Positions 7,169 through 18,153 of a DNA stretch of 64,000 nucleotides are shown here, piece by piece. Every line of letters begins with the position of its first letter. Position 1 is the stretch's first letter. Both the position numbers and the translations under genes were made by a program. Under the pieces are notes generated by a model. That model did no database searches, had not been told where the DNA came from, and saw nothing but the letters and a program-made list of their open reading frames with translations. The stretch comes from Reichenbachiella sp. (GTDB lineage Bacteria > Bacteroidota > Bacteroidia > Cytophagales > Cyclobacteriaceae): the NCBI RefSeq assembly GCF_033344935.1, contig NZ_JAWPMM010000001.1, forward strand, positions 3,582,001 to 3,646,000. Reading direction: 5' to 3'.

Positions 7169-8449
7169 ATGAAAAAACTAATACCGGCTTTGTTCGCCAT
7201 TATCCTAACCATCACCTCAGCACAAGCTCAATTTTCTTTGAGTGCGGAAGTTAATGCCAGATCTGAATTTAGAAATGGATTTAAAAAACCAATTACCGAT
7301 GGTCAGGATCCGGCCTTCTTCACAGAACAGAGAACGCGACTATACGCCAATTACAAGGCCGATGAATATGAAGTAAACATCGCACTACAAGACATTAGAA
7401 TGTGGGGAGCGGATGGAATCGTAGACAAAACTTACGGTGGTTCATTTGGTATCTCCGAAGCATGGGCCAGATACTATATGTCTGATAAATTCTCTGTGAA
7501 ATTTGGCCGTCAAATCATCTCCTATGACAATCAAAGAATGTTTGGTGGATTGGAATGGGCGATGCAAGGTCTAAGACATGATGCGGCACTATTCATGTAC
7601 GAAGATTCACTTGGATTGAAAATACATGCTGGCTTGGCTTACAACCAGAATCCAGCCACAGCAGGCGAACCTGTGAGATTAACAGGCACCTACTATCCTC
7701 CTTTTACAGGAAATGGCCCATATCATGCCACCGGCAACTACAAGCACATGCAATTTGCTTACCTAAACAAAAAGTATGAAAGCGGAAGTGTATCAGCCTA
7801 TTTAGTGAACGATGCCAGACAGTACGGGTTAGAAGATTCTGTAGCCAATAGACAAACCTACGGATTGATGGGTATGAAAAAAGTAGGCGGAGTTAAACTG
7901 AATGCTGAGTTTTTCTACCAGGGTGGAAAAGTAGCCCTGAGCGATTTGAGTGCCTATATGTTCTCTGTTTCAGCTACGTTAAAAACAAGCGCTACGCCAG
8001 TGATTATAGGATATGATAGATTATCCGGTCAGGATTCAGAATCTACCAAAAACACCACATTTGCACCATTATTCGGAACCAATCATGCCTTTTATGGTTT
8101 CATGGATTACTTCTATGTTGGCAACGGCAATAGCAACTCAGGATTGCAAGACATTTACCTAAAAACAAAATTCAAAATTGGTAAAGGAGCCATCCTGGGA
8201 CATATTCATCAATTCCTAACAGCAAGCACCATCTATGAAGCAGACGGCACAACTGAAGCCAGCGCTTCTTTGGGTACAGAGCTTGACTTGGTGTATGTGA
8301 CTCCTGTAGGAAAAATAGGAACCTTTAAAGTGGGCTACTCGCAAATGTTCGCTTCGGACAGCATGGACATCATCAAAAACACTACCAATTCTAAATCGCT
8401 CAACAACTGGGCTTGGGCACAGTTGATCATCAAACCAAAATTCTTGTAA
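7169..8449 (+). CDS. Outer-membrane porin, alginate-export-like family (copy 2)
   Basis: A 426-residue close paralogue of the 5399-6676 protein, matching over its whole length including signal peptide and C-terminal strand. The signal peptide is MKKLIPALFAIILTITSAQA before QFSLSAEVNAR. It is the first gene of the nrt operon, 32 nt before nrtA, and lies behind the shared TACGTA dyad, so it is the better candidate for the nitrate entry channel. Transported substrate is inferred from context only. Confidence 0.82.
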   Translation: MKKLIPALFAIILTITSAQAQFSLSAEVNARSEFRNGFKKPITDGQDPAFFTEQRTRLYANYKADEYEVNIALQDIRMWGADGIVDKTYGGSFGISEAWARYYMSDKFSVKFGRQIISYDNQRMFGGLEWAMQGLRHDAALFMYEDSLGLKIHAGLAYNQNPATAGEPVRLTGTYYPPFTGNGPYHATGNYKHMQFAYLNKKYESGSVSAYLVNDARQYGLEDSVANRQTYGLMGMKKVGGVKLNAEFFYQGGKVALSDLSAYMFSVSATLKTSATPVIIGYDRLSGQDSESTKNTTFAPLFGTNHAFYGFMDYFYVGNGNSNSGLQDIYLKTKFKIGKGAILGHIHQFLTASTIYEADGTTEASASLGTELDLVYVTPVGKIGTFKVGYSQMFASDSMDIIKNTTNSKSLNNWAWAQLIIKPKFL

Positions 8450-8481
8450 ATCATCCATTCTAAATCAGAAAATCTAAAAAC

Positions 8482-9888
8482 ATGAATAAATTAACCACAC
8501 TCATCACCCGAATAGTTGCTTTCTCGGTCCTCTTAGCTGGAATGGCTGCTTGTAGCAGCGGTACCTCAAAATCCACCGAAACCGAAGTGGCCATAGAGGC
8601 ACCAAGTAAGACCATACAATTGGAAATAGAAAAGCCACAGCTGACTTTTGGCTTCATCAAATTGACCGACATGGCTCCATTGGCTATAGCCAAAGAATTG
8701 GGTTTTTTCGAAGACGAAGGGCTCTACGTCACCATCGAAGCTCAATCCAACTGGAAGAATGTACTCGACCGAGTAATCGATGGTCAATTAGACGGCTCGC
8801 ACATGCTCGCTGGCCAGCCGATCGCAGCTGGTGCTGGATTCGGTAGACAAGCCAATTTAGTTACTCCTTTTTCCATGGATTTGAATGGAAATGGTATCAC
8901 CGTATCCAATGATGTTTGGTCTAAAATGAAAGAGAATATACCCATAGATGCTGAAGGCAAGCCGGTACACCCGATCAAAGCTGATGCCTTAAAGCCTGTA
9001 ATCACTGATTACAAAAACAATGGTAAAGCATTCAAAATGGGTATGGTATTTCCAGTCTCTACGCACAATTATGAAATCAGATATTGGTTAGCAGCCGCAG
9101 GGATTAATCCTGGCTTCTACACTTCAGACAATATCCAAGGGCAAGTAGATGCCGAAGTATTGTTATCCGTAACACCTCCACCACAAATGCCAGCAACATT
9201 GGAAGCAGGTACTATTTATGGTTACTGTGTAGGCGAACCATGGAACCAGCAAGCAGTATTTAAAGGTATAGGTGTGCCTGTCACTACCAACTACGACGTA
9301 TGGAAAAACAATCCTGAGAAGGTGTTTGTAATGACCAAAGAGTTTACTGAAAAGTACCCAAATACGGCAGTAGCAGTAACCAAAGCGTTGATCAGAGCAG
9401 GTAAGTGGCTCGACACGCCAGGTAACAGACCAAAGGCTGTAGGCATCTTATCTATGCCGGAATATGTGGGTGCAGATTCAGTAGTAATCGCCAACTCCAT
9501 GACAGGAACTTTCGAGTTCGAAAAAGGAGACAAGCGTTCTATGCCTGATTTCAACGTATTCTTTAGATACCACGCTACATATCCATTCTACTCAGACGGT
9601 ATCTGGTTCTTGACTCAGATGAGAAGATGGGGACAGATTCCTGAAGAAAAACCAGCCGAATGGTACGAGTCTACAATCAAAGACATTTACAGACCTGACA
9701 TCTGGAGCAAGGCTGCTGGATTATTAGCAGAAGAAGGCTACCTATCGGCAGATGAGATTCCTGAAACTGATGGTTTCAAACCAGCTACAGCTGAATTCAT
9801 CGATGGTATTACCTACGACGGCAAAGATCCAATCGGGTATATCAACAGCTTTGAAATAGGCAACAAGGACGAGAAAATTCTTCCTTAA
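8482..9888 (+). CDS. nrtA: ABC nitrate-type substrate-binding lipoprotein NrtA
   Basis: A 468-residue lipoprotein of the NrtA/CmpA family, binding nitrate (or a similar anion) in the periplasm and handing it to NrtB. The lipobox ends at C24 (GMAAC), followed by a Ser/Thr/Glu-rich linker. The binding fold begins with [23 protein letters not shown], typical for the family, and continues through [11 protein letters not shown] and a C-terminal TSWK-like region. Neighbours are porin copy 2 upstream and the permease downstream, with a large stem-loop in the 152-nt gap before nrtB. Nitrate rather than bicarbonate or cyanate is inferred from narK nearby. Confidence 0.88.
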   Translation: MNKLTTLITRIVAFSVLLAGMAACSSGTSKSTETEVAIEAPSKTIQLEIEKPQLTFGFIKLTDMAPLAIAKELGFFEDEGLYVTIEAQSNWKNVLDRVIDGQLDGSHMLAGQPIAAGAGFGRQANLVTPFSMDLNGNGITVSNDVWSKMKENIPIDAEGKPVHPIKADALKPVITDYKNNGKAFKMGMVFPVSTHNYEIRYWLAAAGINPGFYTSDNIQGQVDAEVLLSVTPPPQMPATLEAGTIYGYCVGEPWNQQAVFKGIGVPVTTNYDVWKNNPEKVFVMTKEFTEKYPNTAVAVTKALIRAGKWLDTPGNRPKAVGILSMPEYVGADSVVIANSMTGTFEFEKGDKRSMPDFNVFFRYHATYPFYSDGIWFLTQMRRWGQIPEEKPAEWYESTIKDIYRPDIWSKAAGLLAEEGYLSADEIPETDGFKPATAEFIDGITYDGKDPIGYINSFEIGNKDEKILP

Positions 9889-9922
9889 ATCAAATGATTT
9901 TAAAAACTGAATTCTTATAAAC

Positions 9923-9993
9923 CTGTCACACTGAGGTTCTCGAAATGTCTGTCAGCTTCTGGCAGCGAGGCTTCGAGGACCTCAGCCTGACAG
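9923..9993 (+). repeat. Large imperfect stem-loop between nrtA and nrtB
   Basis: A 22-bp inverted repeat with 19 matches (9923-9944 and 9972-9993, arms starting CTGTCACACTGAGG and ending CCTCAGCCTGACAG) encloses a 27-nt loop. The loop holds a second hairpin CTGTCAG-CTT-CTGGCAG. It looks like a REP-type extragenic palindrome. An ATG in the loop opens a spurious extension of nrtB. A likely effect is mRNA stabilisation or partial termination, letting NrtA exceed the membrane subunits. Confidence 0.75.
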
Positions 9994-10040
9994 CCCTGTT
10001 TTTAAAATCACTTTTCACTAATCCAATAAAGAATACAATC

Positions 10041-11141
10041 ATGAAAGATAAAATCATCAAGGTCATTCGCTTTATCGGTCTCGGATTTCTCGAGCCATTA
10101 GTCAGACTATGTTATGGAGAAGAAACGCAAAAGAATGCCACCAACTTTGTCAAGCAAGCCTTGTTCCCGGTGTTTTCGATTCTTTTGTTTTTAGCCATCT
10201 GGCAATCTGGTGCCACACACCTCTACAACAAAGAAGCTGATAGAAAAATTGAAAAGGCACTAAAAGACCAAGGGGAAGAAGCCGCCGCTGATATGGAAGC
10301 CTGTATCGAGTCGGGTGACGTAAGTTGTCAACCAAATACTCTACCATCCCCTGCACAGGTCTGGGGAGCGTATCGCTCTCTGCTGGCGGATCACAAGATC
10401 ATTGCCTCAAAGAAGGATGAGTTTGCAGAGAAAACGGCCAAGACCAATGCCAAGCGAGCTGAAAAGGGCCTCGACCCAATCACATACACAGGACGTCCTT
10501 CATTTGTTGACCAAATACTAACCAGCCTAAAGACTGTCTTTGCTGGCTTTCTTTTGGCGGCGATAGTAGCCATTCCCATCGGAATCATTATTGGCTTAAG
10601 CCAAACTTTGAGAACGTCATTCAACTGGTTGATTCAAATTTTTAAGCCTGTTTCTCCCGTGGTTTGGTTACTACTAGTCTTTATGATCATCAAAACCTTG
10701 ATCACTGACCCAGACATGGACAAGTCGTTTATGATCTCCTTCATCAGTGTAGGGCTATGCGCCATGTGGGCCACATTAGTCAATACGAGTATGGGTGTTT
10801 CGTCTGTCGACAAAGACTTCATTAATGTATCGAAAGTATTAAGACTCTCGGTTGGGAAAAATATTTTCAAGGTTATTCTACCCGCTTCAATTCCACTGAT
10901 TTTTACGGGACTTAGAATCACACTATCAGTAGCATGGATGGTACTTATTGCCATTGAATTGTTGGCGCAAAGCCCGGGACTTGGCTCTTTCGTATGGGAG
11001 GAATTTCAGAATGGAGCTAACGACTCCAACGCCAAAATCATCGTGGCCATGTTCGTCATCGGCATCATCGGTTTTGCCTTGGATCGTATCATGCTTACCA
11101 TTCAGAAGTTCATGTCTTTCAATAAAGCCGAAATCGCTTAA
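10041..11141 (+). CDS. nrtB: ABC nitrate permease NrtB
   Basis: I start at ATG 10041 (MKDKIIKV), giving 366 residues; the longer frame from 9945 begins inside the stem-loop. The protein has one N-terminal membrane helix (about 39-58), a periplasmic insert of roughly 100 residues with two cysteines ([12 protein letters not shown]), then a five-helix permease core. The EAA loop that docks the ATPases is visible as [18 protein letters not shown]. The insert makes it longer than classical NrtB. It works with the two ATPases that follow at 12-nt and 11-nt gaps. Confidence 0.87.
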   Translation: MKDKIIKVIRFIGLGFLEPLVRLCYGEETQKNATNFVKQALFPVFSILLFLAIWQSGATHLYNKEADRKIEKALKDQGEEAAADMEACIESGDVSCQPNTLPSPAQVWGAYRSLLADHKIIASKKDEFAEKTAKTNAKRAEKGLDPITYTGRPSFVDQILTSLKTVFAGFLLAAIVAIPIGIIIGLSQTLRTSFNWLIQIFKPVSPVVWLLLVFMIIKTLITDPDMDKSFMISFISVGLCAMWATLVNTSMGVSSVDKDFINVSKVLRLSVGKNIFKVILPASIPLIFTGLRITLSVAWMVLIAIELLAQSPGLGSFVWEEFQNGANDSNAKIIVAMFVIGIIGFALDRIMLTIQKFMSFNKAEIA

Positions 11142-11152
11142 ACCCAATCACT

Positions 11153-12037
11153 ATGGCATTTTTAGAACTGAATCATGTGAGCAAGTCCTACGGGACTGGC
11201 AAAGAAAAAGTAGAAGTACTGGACGATATCAATCTTCATGTAGAAGAGGGAGAATTTGTAGCCATTGTAGGCTTTACTGGTAGCGGAAAAACCACCCTGA
11301 TCAACTTGATCAATGGCCTGCACTTCCCTGACGCTGGAGAAGTTCTTCTAAACGGCAAGCACATTGCAGGCCCTGGTCCTGATCGAGGCGTAGTATTCCA
11401 AAACTATTCCCTCCTCCCCTGGCTTAGCGTTCGTGGTAATGTAAAGCTGGCAATAGATCAAGCTTATCCCAACGCCTCAAGCAAGGAAAAAGACGAAAAG
11501 GCGGAAACGTATGTAGACATGGTGCATCTGAGCCATGCCATAGACAAAAAGCCTGCAGAACTGTCTGGTGGCATGCGCCAACGGGTTTCTGTGGCCAGAG
11601 CACTAGCTATGAATCCCGAAATGCTACTCATGGACGAGCCGCTCTCAGCACTCGATGCACTAACGAGAGGCAGTTTGCAGGAAGAAATCGTTAACATCTG
11701 GAGCAAAGACAAGAAGACTTGCTTACTGATTACCAACGACGTGGATGAGTGCATCATCATGGCGGATCGCATCATTCCGCTCAAACCTGGACCAAAGGCG
11801 ACCTTAGGACCAGAATTCAAGGTGGACTTCCCGAGACCACGCGTGATCACTGAGATCAACAAAGATCCTGAATACAAAAAGCTCCGAAACGAAGTGTTCG
11901 AATACTTGATTGAAGTAGGTGCTTCACGAAGCTCTTCAAGCGACGAGTCTTATGAACTCCCAGATTTACAACCAGTCATGCCTGGTCGCATACAGTGGAG
12001 AAAGAAAACAGAGAAAGAAAAAACTAAATTCTTTTAG
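11153..12037 (+). CDS. nrtC: ABC transporter ATPase NrtC-type, altered H-loop
   Basis: A 294-residue ABC ATPase. Walker [10 protein letters not shown] (40-48), Q-loop [11 protein letters not shown], signature LSGGMRQR (138-144), Walker [12 protein letters not shown] (D161/E162). The H-loop reads LLITNDVDE, so N195 replaces the switch histidine found in the partner (H217 in THDVDE). A tail of about 45 residues follows but no NrtA-like domain is fused, unlike cyanobacterial NrtC. It likely pairs with the next gene product to drive nitrate import. The Asn suggests one weakened ATP site; this is inference from the sequence. Confidence 0.87.
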   Translation: MAFLELNHVSKSYGTGKEKVEVLDDINLHVEEGEFVAIVGFTGSGKTTLINLINGLHFPDAGEVLLNGKHIAGPGPDRGVVFQNYSLLPWLSVRGNVKLAIDQAYPNASSKEKDEKAETYVDMVHLSHAIDKKPAELSGGMRQRVSVARALAMNPEMLLMDEPLSALDALTRGSLQEEIVNIWSKDKKTCLLITNDVDECIIMADRIIPLKPGPKATLGPEFKVDFPRPRVITEINKDPEYKKLRNEVFEYLIEVGASRSSSSDESYELPDLQPVMPGRIQWRKKTEKEKTKFF

Positions 12038-12048
12038 AACCTATAGAT

Positions 12049-12879
12049 ATGGAAGTATTAGAAAAAAAAGAAATCATCAAATCGAGCTTGGGAGTACCCA
12101 TGCTTGACTCACGACCAGACCGATTGGTTTGCAAAGACTTAACGAAAATTTACCATACGCCGAATGGTGACTACACTGTACTATCCGAACTAGAACTTCA
12201 TGTGAAACAAGGCGAATTCATCTCCATCATTGGTCATTCTGGATGTGGAAAATCCACCCTCCTATCAATGATTGCAGGCCTCAATGACATCAGCGCAGGC
12301 AAAGTTCTGGTAGATGATGAGGTGGTGAGAGGTGCCGGGCCAGATCGTGCCGTGGTGTTTCAGTCCCCCAGTTTATTTCCTTGGCTCACGGCTTTGCAAA
12401 ATGTTTTGATTGGAGTGAAACAAGTATTTCCTCATGCCAGCAAGTCGCAAAAACTAGATATCTGTAAATACTATCTAAGCAAAGTTGGCTTGGGTAAGGA
12501 CATGAACAAACGGGCCAGCGAACTAAGCCAAGGCATGCAGCAGCGTGTAGGCATCGCTAGAGCCTTTGCACTGAAACCTAAAGTACTACTACTAGATGAG
12601 CCTTTTGGTATGTTGGACTCATTAACTCGGGGCGAACTACAAGACGTATTGCTCGAAGTGTGGCAGAAAGAAAAAATTACCGCCTTGATGGTGACTCATG
12701 ACGTAGATGAATCCATCTTCTTGGCCGACCGAGTGATCATGATGACCAGTGGTCCGTTTGCTAAAATCGGAGATGAACTGACTATCCCATTTGAGCGACC
12801 GAGAGATCGCGTGCATGTACTTGAGCATCCGGATTATTACGAATACAGAAGCTATTTAATGAATTTTTTAAACCATTGA
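12049..12879 (+). CDS. nrtD: ABC transporter ATPase NrtD-type
   Basis: A 276-residue ABC ATPase. Walker A GHSGCGKST (62-70), Q-loop VVFQSPSLFPWL, Walker B LLLDEPFGMLD, and an intact H-loop MVTHDVDE (H217). The signature is LSQGMQQR rather than LSGGQ. Together with the preceding ATPase, whose signature is canonical but whose H-loop is not, it would form an asymmetric heterodimer. The sensor gene follows after one base, so it is in the same operon. Confidence 0.87.
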   Translation: MEVLEKKEIIKSSLGVPMLDSRPDRLVCKDLTKIYHTPNGDYTVLSELELHVKQGEFISIIGHSGCGKSTLLSMIAGLNDISAGKVLVDDEVVRGAGPDRAVVFQSPSLFPWLTALQNVLIGVKQVFPHASKSQKLDICKYYLSKVGLGKDMNKRASELSQGMQQRVGIARAFALKPKVLLLDEPFGMLDSLTRGELQDVLLEVWQKEKITALMVTHDVDESIFLADRVIMMTSGPFAKIGDELTIPFERPRDRVHVLEHPDYYEYRSYLMNFLNH

Positions 12880-12880
12880 T

Positions 12881-13825
12881 ATGAAAAAATTAACGATTCA
12901 GTACCTCATGTTTTTAGGTGTTTTGACCCTGGCCATTGTGGCCAGTCAAATTCTCATCCAACGCACCATTTCCGATAGCCGAACGGATTCCCGAATTATC
13001 AACATCTCAGGTAGACAGCGGATGCTCAGCCAAAAGATCACAAAGTCTGCGTTAAAACTGCCATTGAGTAAAAGTAAGGAGGAGTTTAACCGGACTAAAT
13101 CGGAATTGACCGATGCCGCCAGACTATGGACAGACTCTCATCAAGCACTTAAGTATGGAAACGAACGTCTGGATGTAAGCAAAATGAATGAGTCAGTGTT
13201 TCTTGCGCGGTTGTTTACCCAGATTCAACCGTATTTTCAGTCTATCACCGAGGCGGTTATTGAGTTGGATCAATTCAACTATGATCAGTTAGAAGCGGAT
13301 GCTATTCCTCCTCAAATGGAAGAAGCCATTCAGGCGATCTCCGATCATGAGAAGGATTTTCTAAAGCTCATGAATGACATCACCTTTGAGTACGACAGAA
13401 TAGCCTCCGAAAAGGTAGAAAAGCTATCCACTTCGGAATACTATCTACTAGCTGGCACTTTGCTGCTGATACTGCTTGAAGCATTTTTTATTTTCCGACC
13501 AATGGTAAAAACGTCGAAGCGAAAGGACCATGTGATTTCAGAGTTCAATGATTATGTACAGCAAAGCATTTCTGCATTGGGACAAACCCATCAGGAAAAA
13601 GAACTGGCGGACAACATCATTGCTGAAGCTAACGAAAAGATTGACGCACTGTCTACGGTAAACAACAACTTGCGCAAGCGAATCAAGCAAACTAAAAATG
13701 AATACGAAAAGAAACTCAGCGAAGAGATCATCAACTACACAGAAATCAGCGAACTGAACACTACTTATGAAAACAAAATTGCTATGCTCGAAAAAGAACT
13801 AAAGCGCATGAAGAAAACTGTCTGA
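12881..13825 (+). CDS. Membrane sensor with NarX/PilJ-type input domain, no output domain
   Basis: A 314-residue protein with two membrane helices (about 7-27 and 186-206) around a periplasmic helical domain. Just after TM1 it carries RIINISGRQRMLSQKITK, which matches the P-box style motif of nitrate sensors NarX/NarQ and PilJ-type domains. After TM2 there is only a short segment and a long charged coiled coil to the C-terminus, with no kinase, cyclase or chemotaxis signalling domain. As last gene of the nrt operon it probably senses nitrate and acts through a partner or on the transporter. The function is inference; the domain layout is seen. Confidence 0.75.
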   Translation: MKKLTIQYLMFLGVLTLAIVASQILIQRTISDSRTDSRIINISGRQRMLSQKITKSALKLPLSKSKEEFNRTKSELTDAARLWTDSHQALKYGNERLDVSKMNESVFLARLFTQIQPYFQSITEAVIELDQFNYDQLEADAIPPQMEEAIQAISDHEKDFLKLMNDITFEYDRIASEKVEKLSTSEYYLLAGTLLLILLEAFFIFRPMVKTSKRKDHVISEFNDYVQQSISALGQTHQEKELADNIIAEANEKIDALSTVNNNLRKRIKQTKNEYEKKLSEEIINYTEISELNTTYENKIAMLEKELKRMKKTV

Positions 13826-13846
13826 ATTAACCAGCAGTGGTTAGTG

Positions 13847-13884
13847 AAAGTGGGGTGAGATCGCCAGATCAATAGCCTCACTTT
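13847..13884. terminator. Terminator hairpin between convergent genes
   Basis: AAAGTGGGG (13847-13855) pairs with CCTCACTTT (13876-13884) with one G-U, followed by ATTTCTTTATTTA. It ends the nrt operon and may serve the minus-strand gene as well. Confidence 0.5.
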
Positions 13885-13890
13885 ATTTCT

Positions 13891-14214
13891 TTATTTAGGT
13901 GGAAGTGAAAGAACAAACTCATAACTCCTCTGAAGGTATTTCGCTGCCTGATCCATATTATCTAGCATGTTGTCCGGAACCACGACATAACCTTTCATCA
14001 CGGCACCATAAGACTTGAATAATGCAGATTGATACTTTTCAATAAACTCTTCCCCATCTTCTTTTGATAATCGGATTCCGATCTCACCAGCTTTATTCAA
14101 TTGCGAAAACATATGGCCATTTGCTGAGGTAAAAAGCATACTTTTTCCCTTCAGCTCGATATTTGGATTGGTAGCAATAAGCTGTTCGTACAGTGTCTTT
14201 TTATCCTTGGACAT
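13891..14214 (-). CDS. TfoX N-terminal-domain-like small protein
   Basis: A 107-residue soluble protein containing ELKGKSMLFTSANGHMFSQLNKAGEIGIRL and KSYGAVMKGYVVVP, a pattern I associate with small stand-alone proteins related to the TfoX N-terminal domain. TfoX/Sxy is linked to competence in gammaproteobacteria, but the role of these short homologues is unknown. It lies 43 nt beyond the end of oxyR on the same strand. Family call is moderate; function is unknown. Confidence 0.65.
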   Translation of the reverse strand: MSKDKKTLYEQLIATNPNIELKGKSMLFTSANGHMFSQLNKAGEIGIRLSKEDGEEFIEKYQSALFKSYGAVMKGYVVVPDNMLDNMDQAAKYLQRSYEFVLSLPPK

Positions 14215-14257
14215 TCAATTAAGTTAAAACAAACAGTTCAAAATATCAACCTACGAT

Positions 14258-15187
14258 TCATTTCCAATCAAAACCCACAATCGACTGCTTTTTCAATAAT
14301 TGTTTAGGTACGCTTTGTTGAATTGAAGACTTGAGTCGGTTGATAACCGAATCTTTGATATAACTATTGTGTACTACGATACTCACCTCTCTCACCGGTT
14401 CTGGAGCCGTAAACCTCCGAACATGAAGTCCATCCTTTCCTTCACTCACTGAAAGCTCTGGTACCAGCGTATAGCCCACTCCCTTCTGCACTAGACTCTT
14501 CAATGCTTCAATGGAACCACTTTGATATTCAAATCCAATAGATGAACCATGTTTAGCGTCTCGACATATAGACAAAGCTTGTTCTCTAAAACAATGCCCT
14601 TCATCCAAAACCAATACTTCACTGGGATCCAGATCATCAGCTAGCATAAGTTTCTCTTCAAGGAAACGGTGCTTTTCTGGTAAATAAAGCAAAAACGGTT
14701 CGTAAAATACCGGTATCTCCCTTATCGAAGATTCGTCAAGTGGAGTCACCAATATGCCAATATCGATAATCCCATTTTCGAGCTGTGAAATTATCTGACT
14801 GGTTTGAAGTTCCCTTATCTTCAAGTGAACCTTAGGATTCTCTTCGATAAACGATGGTAAAAATTGTGGCAATAAATATGGAGCCAACGTGGGGATAATT
14901 CCTACTGTGAATTCACCTTCGAGTGATTCTTTTTCATGGGTAACAAATTCTTTAAGCTGTTTAGTTTCTCGAAGGATCTGTCTTGCTCTGAGAATGATCT
15001 CCTTTCCTATTTTAGTTGGTTGAAGTGGTTTCTTATCCCTATCAAAAATCCTGACACCAATTTCCTCCTCCAGTTTTTTGACTTGCATAGTCAAATTAGG
15101 TTGAGAAACATAACAATGCTCCGCAGCACTCACATAGTGCCTATATTCATCCAGGGCAACGATATATTCAAATTGCTGTAAAGTCAT
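14258..15187 (-). CDS. oxyR: LysR-type peroxide sensor OxyR
   Basis: A 309-residue LysR regulator. The N-terminal winged helix (MTLQQFEYIVALDE...VSQPNLTMQVKKLE) is followed by the ligand-type domain. The redox pair is at C199 (DEGHCF) and C208 (LSIC), exactly the positions of the disulfide-forming cysteines in E. coli OxyR. It is divergent from katG with a 103-bp shared control region, the classical arrangement, and probably activates katG on peroxide. C25 in the HTH is unlikely to matter. Confidence 0.95.
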   Translation of the reverse strand: MTLQQFEYIVALDEYRHYVSAAEHCYVSQPNLTMQVKKLEEEIGVRIFDRDKKPLQPTKIGKEIILRARQILRETKQLKEFVTHEKESLEGEFTVGIIPTLAPYLLPQFLPSFIEENPKVHLKIRELQTSQIISQLENGIIDIGILVTPLDESSIREIPVFYEPFLLYLPEKHRFLEEKLMLADDLDPSEVLVLDEGHCFREQALSICRDAKHGSSIGFEYQSGSIEALKSLVQKGVGYTLVPELSVSEGKDGLHVRRFTAPEPVREVSIVVHNSYIKDSVINRLKSSIQQSVPKQLLKKQSIVGFDWK

Positions 15188-15198
15188 ATAAATTTATA

Positions 15199-15232
15199 TT
15201 ATACAAGTATAACAATTATTGATTTGAATAAT
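15199..15232. promoter_or_regulatory. Two palindromes in the oxyR-katG control region
   Basis: TTATAC-AA-GTATAA (15199-15212) and ATTATT-GATTTG-AATAAT (15215-15232) are adjacent dyads between the divergent genes. Tandem dyads are what a LysR tetramer such as OxyR would bind. The first lies 12 bp from the oxyR ATG, which would fit autorepression. Binding is inferred; both are AT-rich and could be chance. Confidence 0.45.
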
Positions 15233-15257
15233 AACTTTTAAATGACCAGATTTATAG

Positions 15258-17486
<2,229 letters not shown>

Positions 17487-17504
17487 TCCTTAAAATTATA
17501 GATT

Positions 17505-17538
17505 AAGTAAGCATGCTACTTTCATAGCACGCTTACTT
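17505..17538 (+). terminator. Hairpin after katG
   Basis: AAGTAAGCATGCTA pairs with TAGCACGCTTACTT (13 of 14 bp) around a 6-nt loop, 19 nt after the katG stop. The T-run is weak (ATCTTTAG), so termination may be partial. Confidence 0.55.
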
Positions 17539-17561
17539 ATCTTTAGTCATAACCCAACAAC

Positions 17562-18098
17562 ATGATACATCTGATCACTATCACTGGTCCTAGTGCCAGA
17601 AAGTTGTATTTGGAGGAAAGTCAGACGTCAGACTTCAAATCTCTGATGAGAACGATCACATCAGGTCGAGTCATGATTGTTTCAACTAAGTTTAGGTCAG
17701 ATTTATTCTATAGCGCTGAAAAACCAAAACATGATACCATATTAAAACTATGGGCGTTTTATGCTAAAACAGAATTACCCACAATTCTCAATCATAACCT
17801 TCAAACTTATATAGGGCGAGAAAACTCGTTTACCAGATACTTTCAGTCCATCAACAAACTCGCTTCTAACTGGCATTTCTACCATTTATATCAAAAGTCT
17901 TTCTTTCAGACTTTCAATAATGATCAGCAAAATCCAGTGGCCTTGGTTGTAATTGGATGTGATCAACATTTGCTCAAACATCCGAGTATCAACAGAGAAC
18001 CTTTACTTGGCTCCAAAAGTCAAATTACCCCCGTATTAACAGAAGACACTTTCGCATTAGCTATGCATATTATTCATAGTGAATCGCATATTAACTAA
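17562..18098 (+). CDS. Uncharacterised 178-residue protein
   Basis: I do not recognise this protein. It has no signal peptide or membrane segment. Seen features: a start MIHLITITGPSARKLYLEE that resembles a nucleotide-fold beta strand and turn but lacks a Walker lysine, an aromatic-rich middle (NWHFYHLYQKSFFQTF), and a hydrophobic strand VALVVIGCDQH. It follows katG after a hairpin and ends at a strong bidirectional terminator, so it is bounded as its own unit. Peroxide-stress function would be a guess from position only. Confidence 0.6.
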   Translation: MIHLITITGPSARKLYLEESQTSDFKSLMRTITSGRVMIVSTKFRSDLFYSAEKPKHDTILKLWAFYAKTELPTILNHNLQTYIGRENSFTRYFQSINKLASNWHFYHLYQKSFFQTFNNDQQNPVALVVIGCDQHLLKHPSINREPLLGSKSQITPVLTEDTFALAMHIIHSESHIN

Positions 18099-18110
18099 AT
18101 AGCTTTAAAA

Positions 18111-18148
18111 AAAGAGCGGCCATCAGGTCTATCTGATGGCCGCTCTTT
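18111..18148. terminator. Strong bidirectional terminator
   Basis: A perfect 16-bp stem (AAAGAGCGGCCATCAG / CTGATGGCCGCTCTTT) with loop GTCTAT has an A-run on the left and T-rich flank on the right. It lies between the convergent 17562 gene and the CHAT gene and would serve both. Confidence 0.88.
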
Positions 18149-18153
18149 ATAAA

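Noticed and set aside
9945-10040. Longer N-terminus for NrtB
   Set aside because: It starts inside the stem-loop between nrtA and nrtB and has no family resemblance. ATG 10041 gives a normal membrane-protein start.
10634-10954. 106-codon antisense frame in nrtB
   Set aside because: It is a shadow of the conserved permease core.
11464-11877. 137-codon antisense frame in nrtC
   Set aside because: It lies opposite conserved ATPase motifs and has no recognisable protein features.
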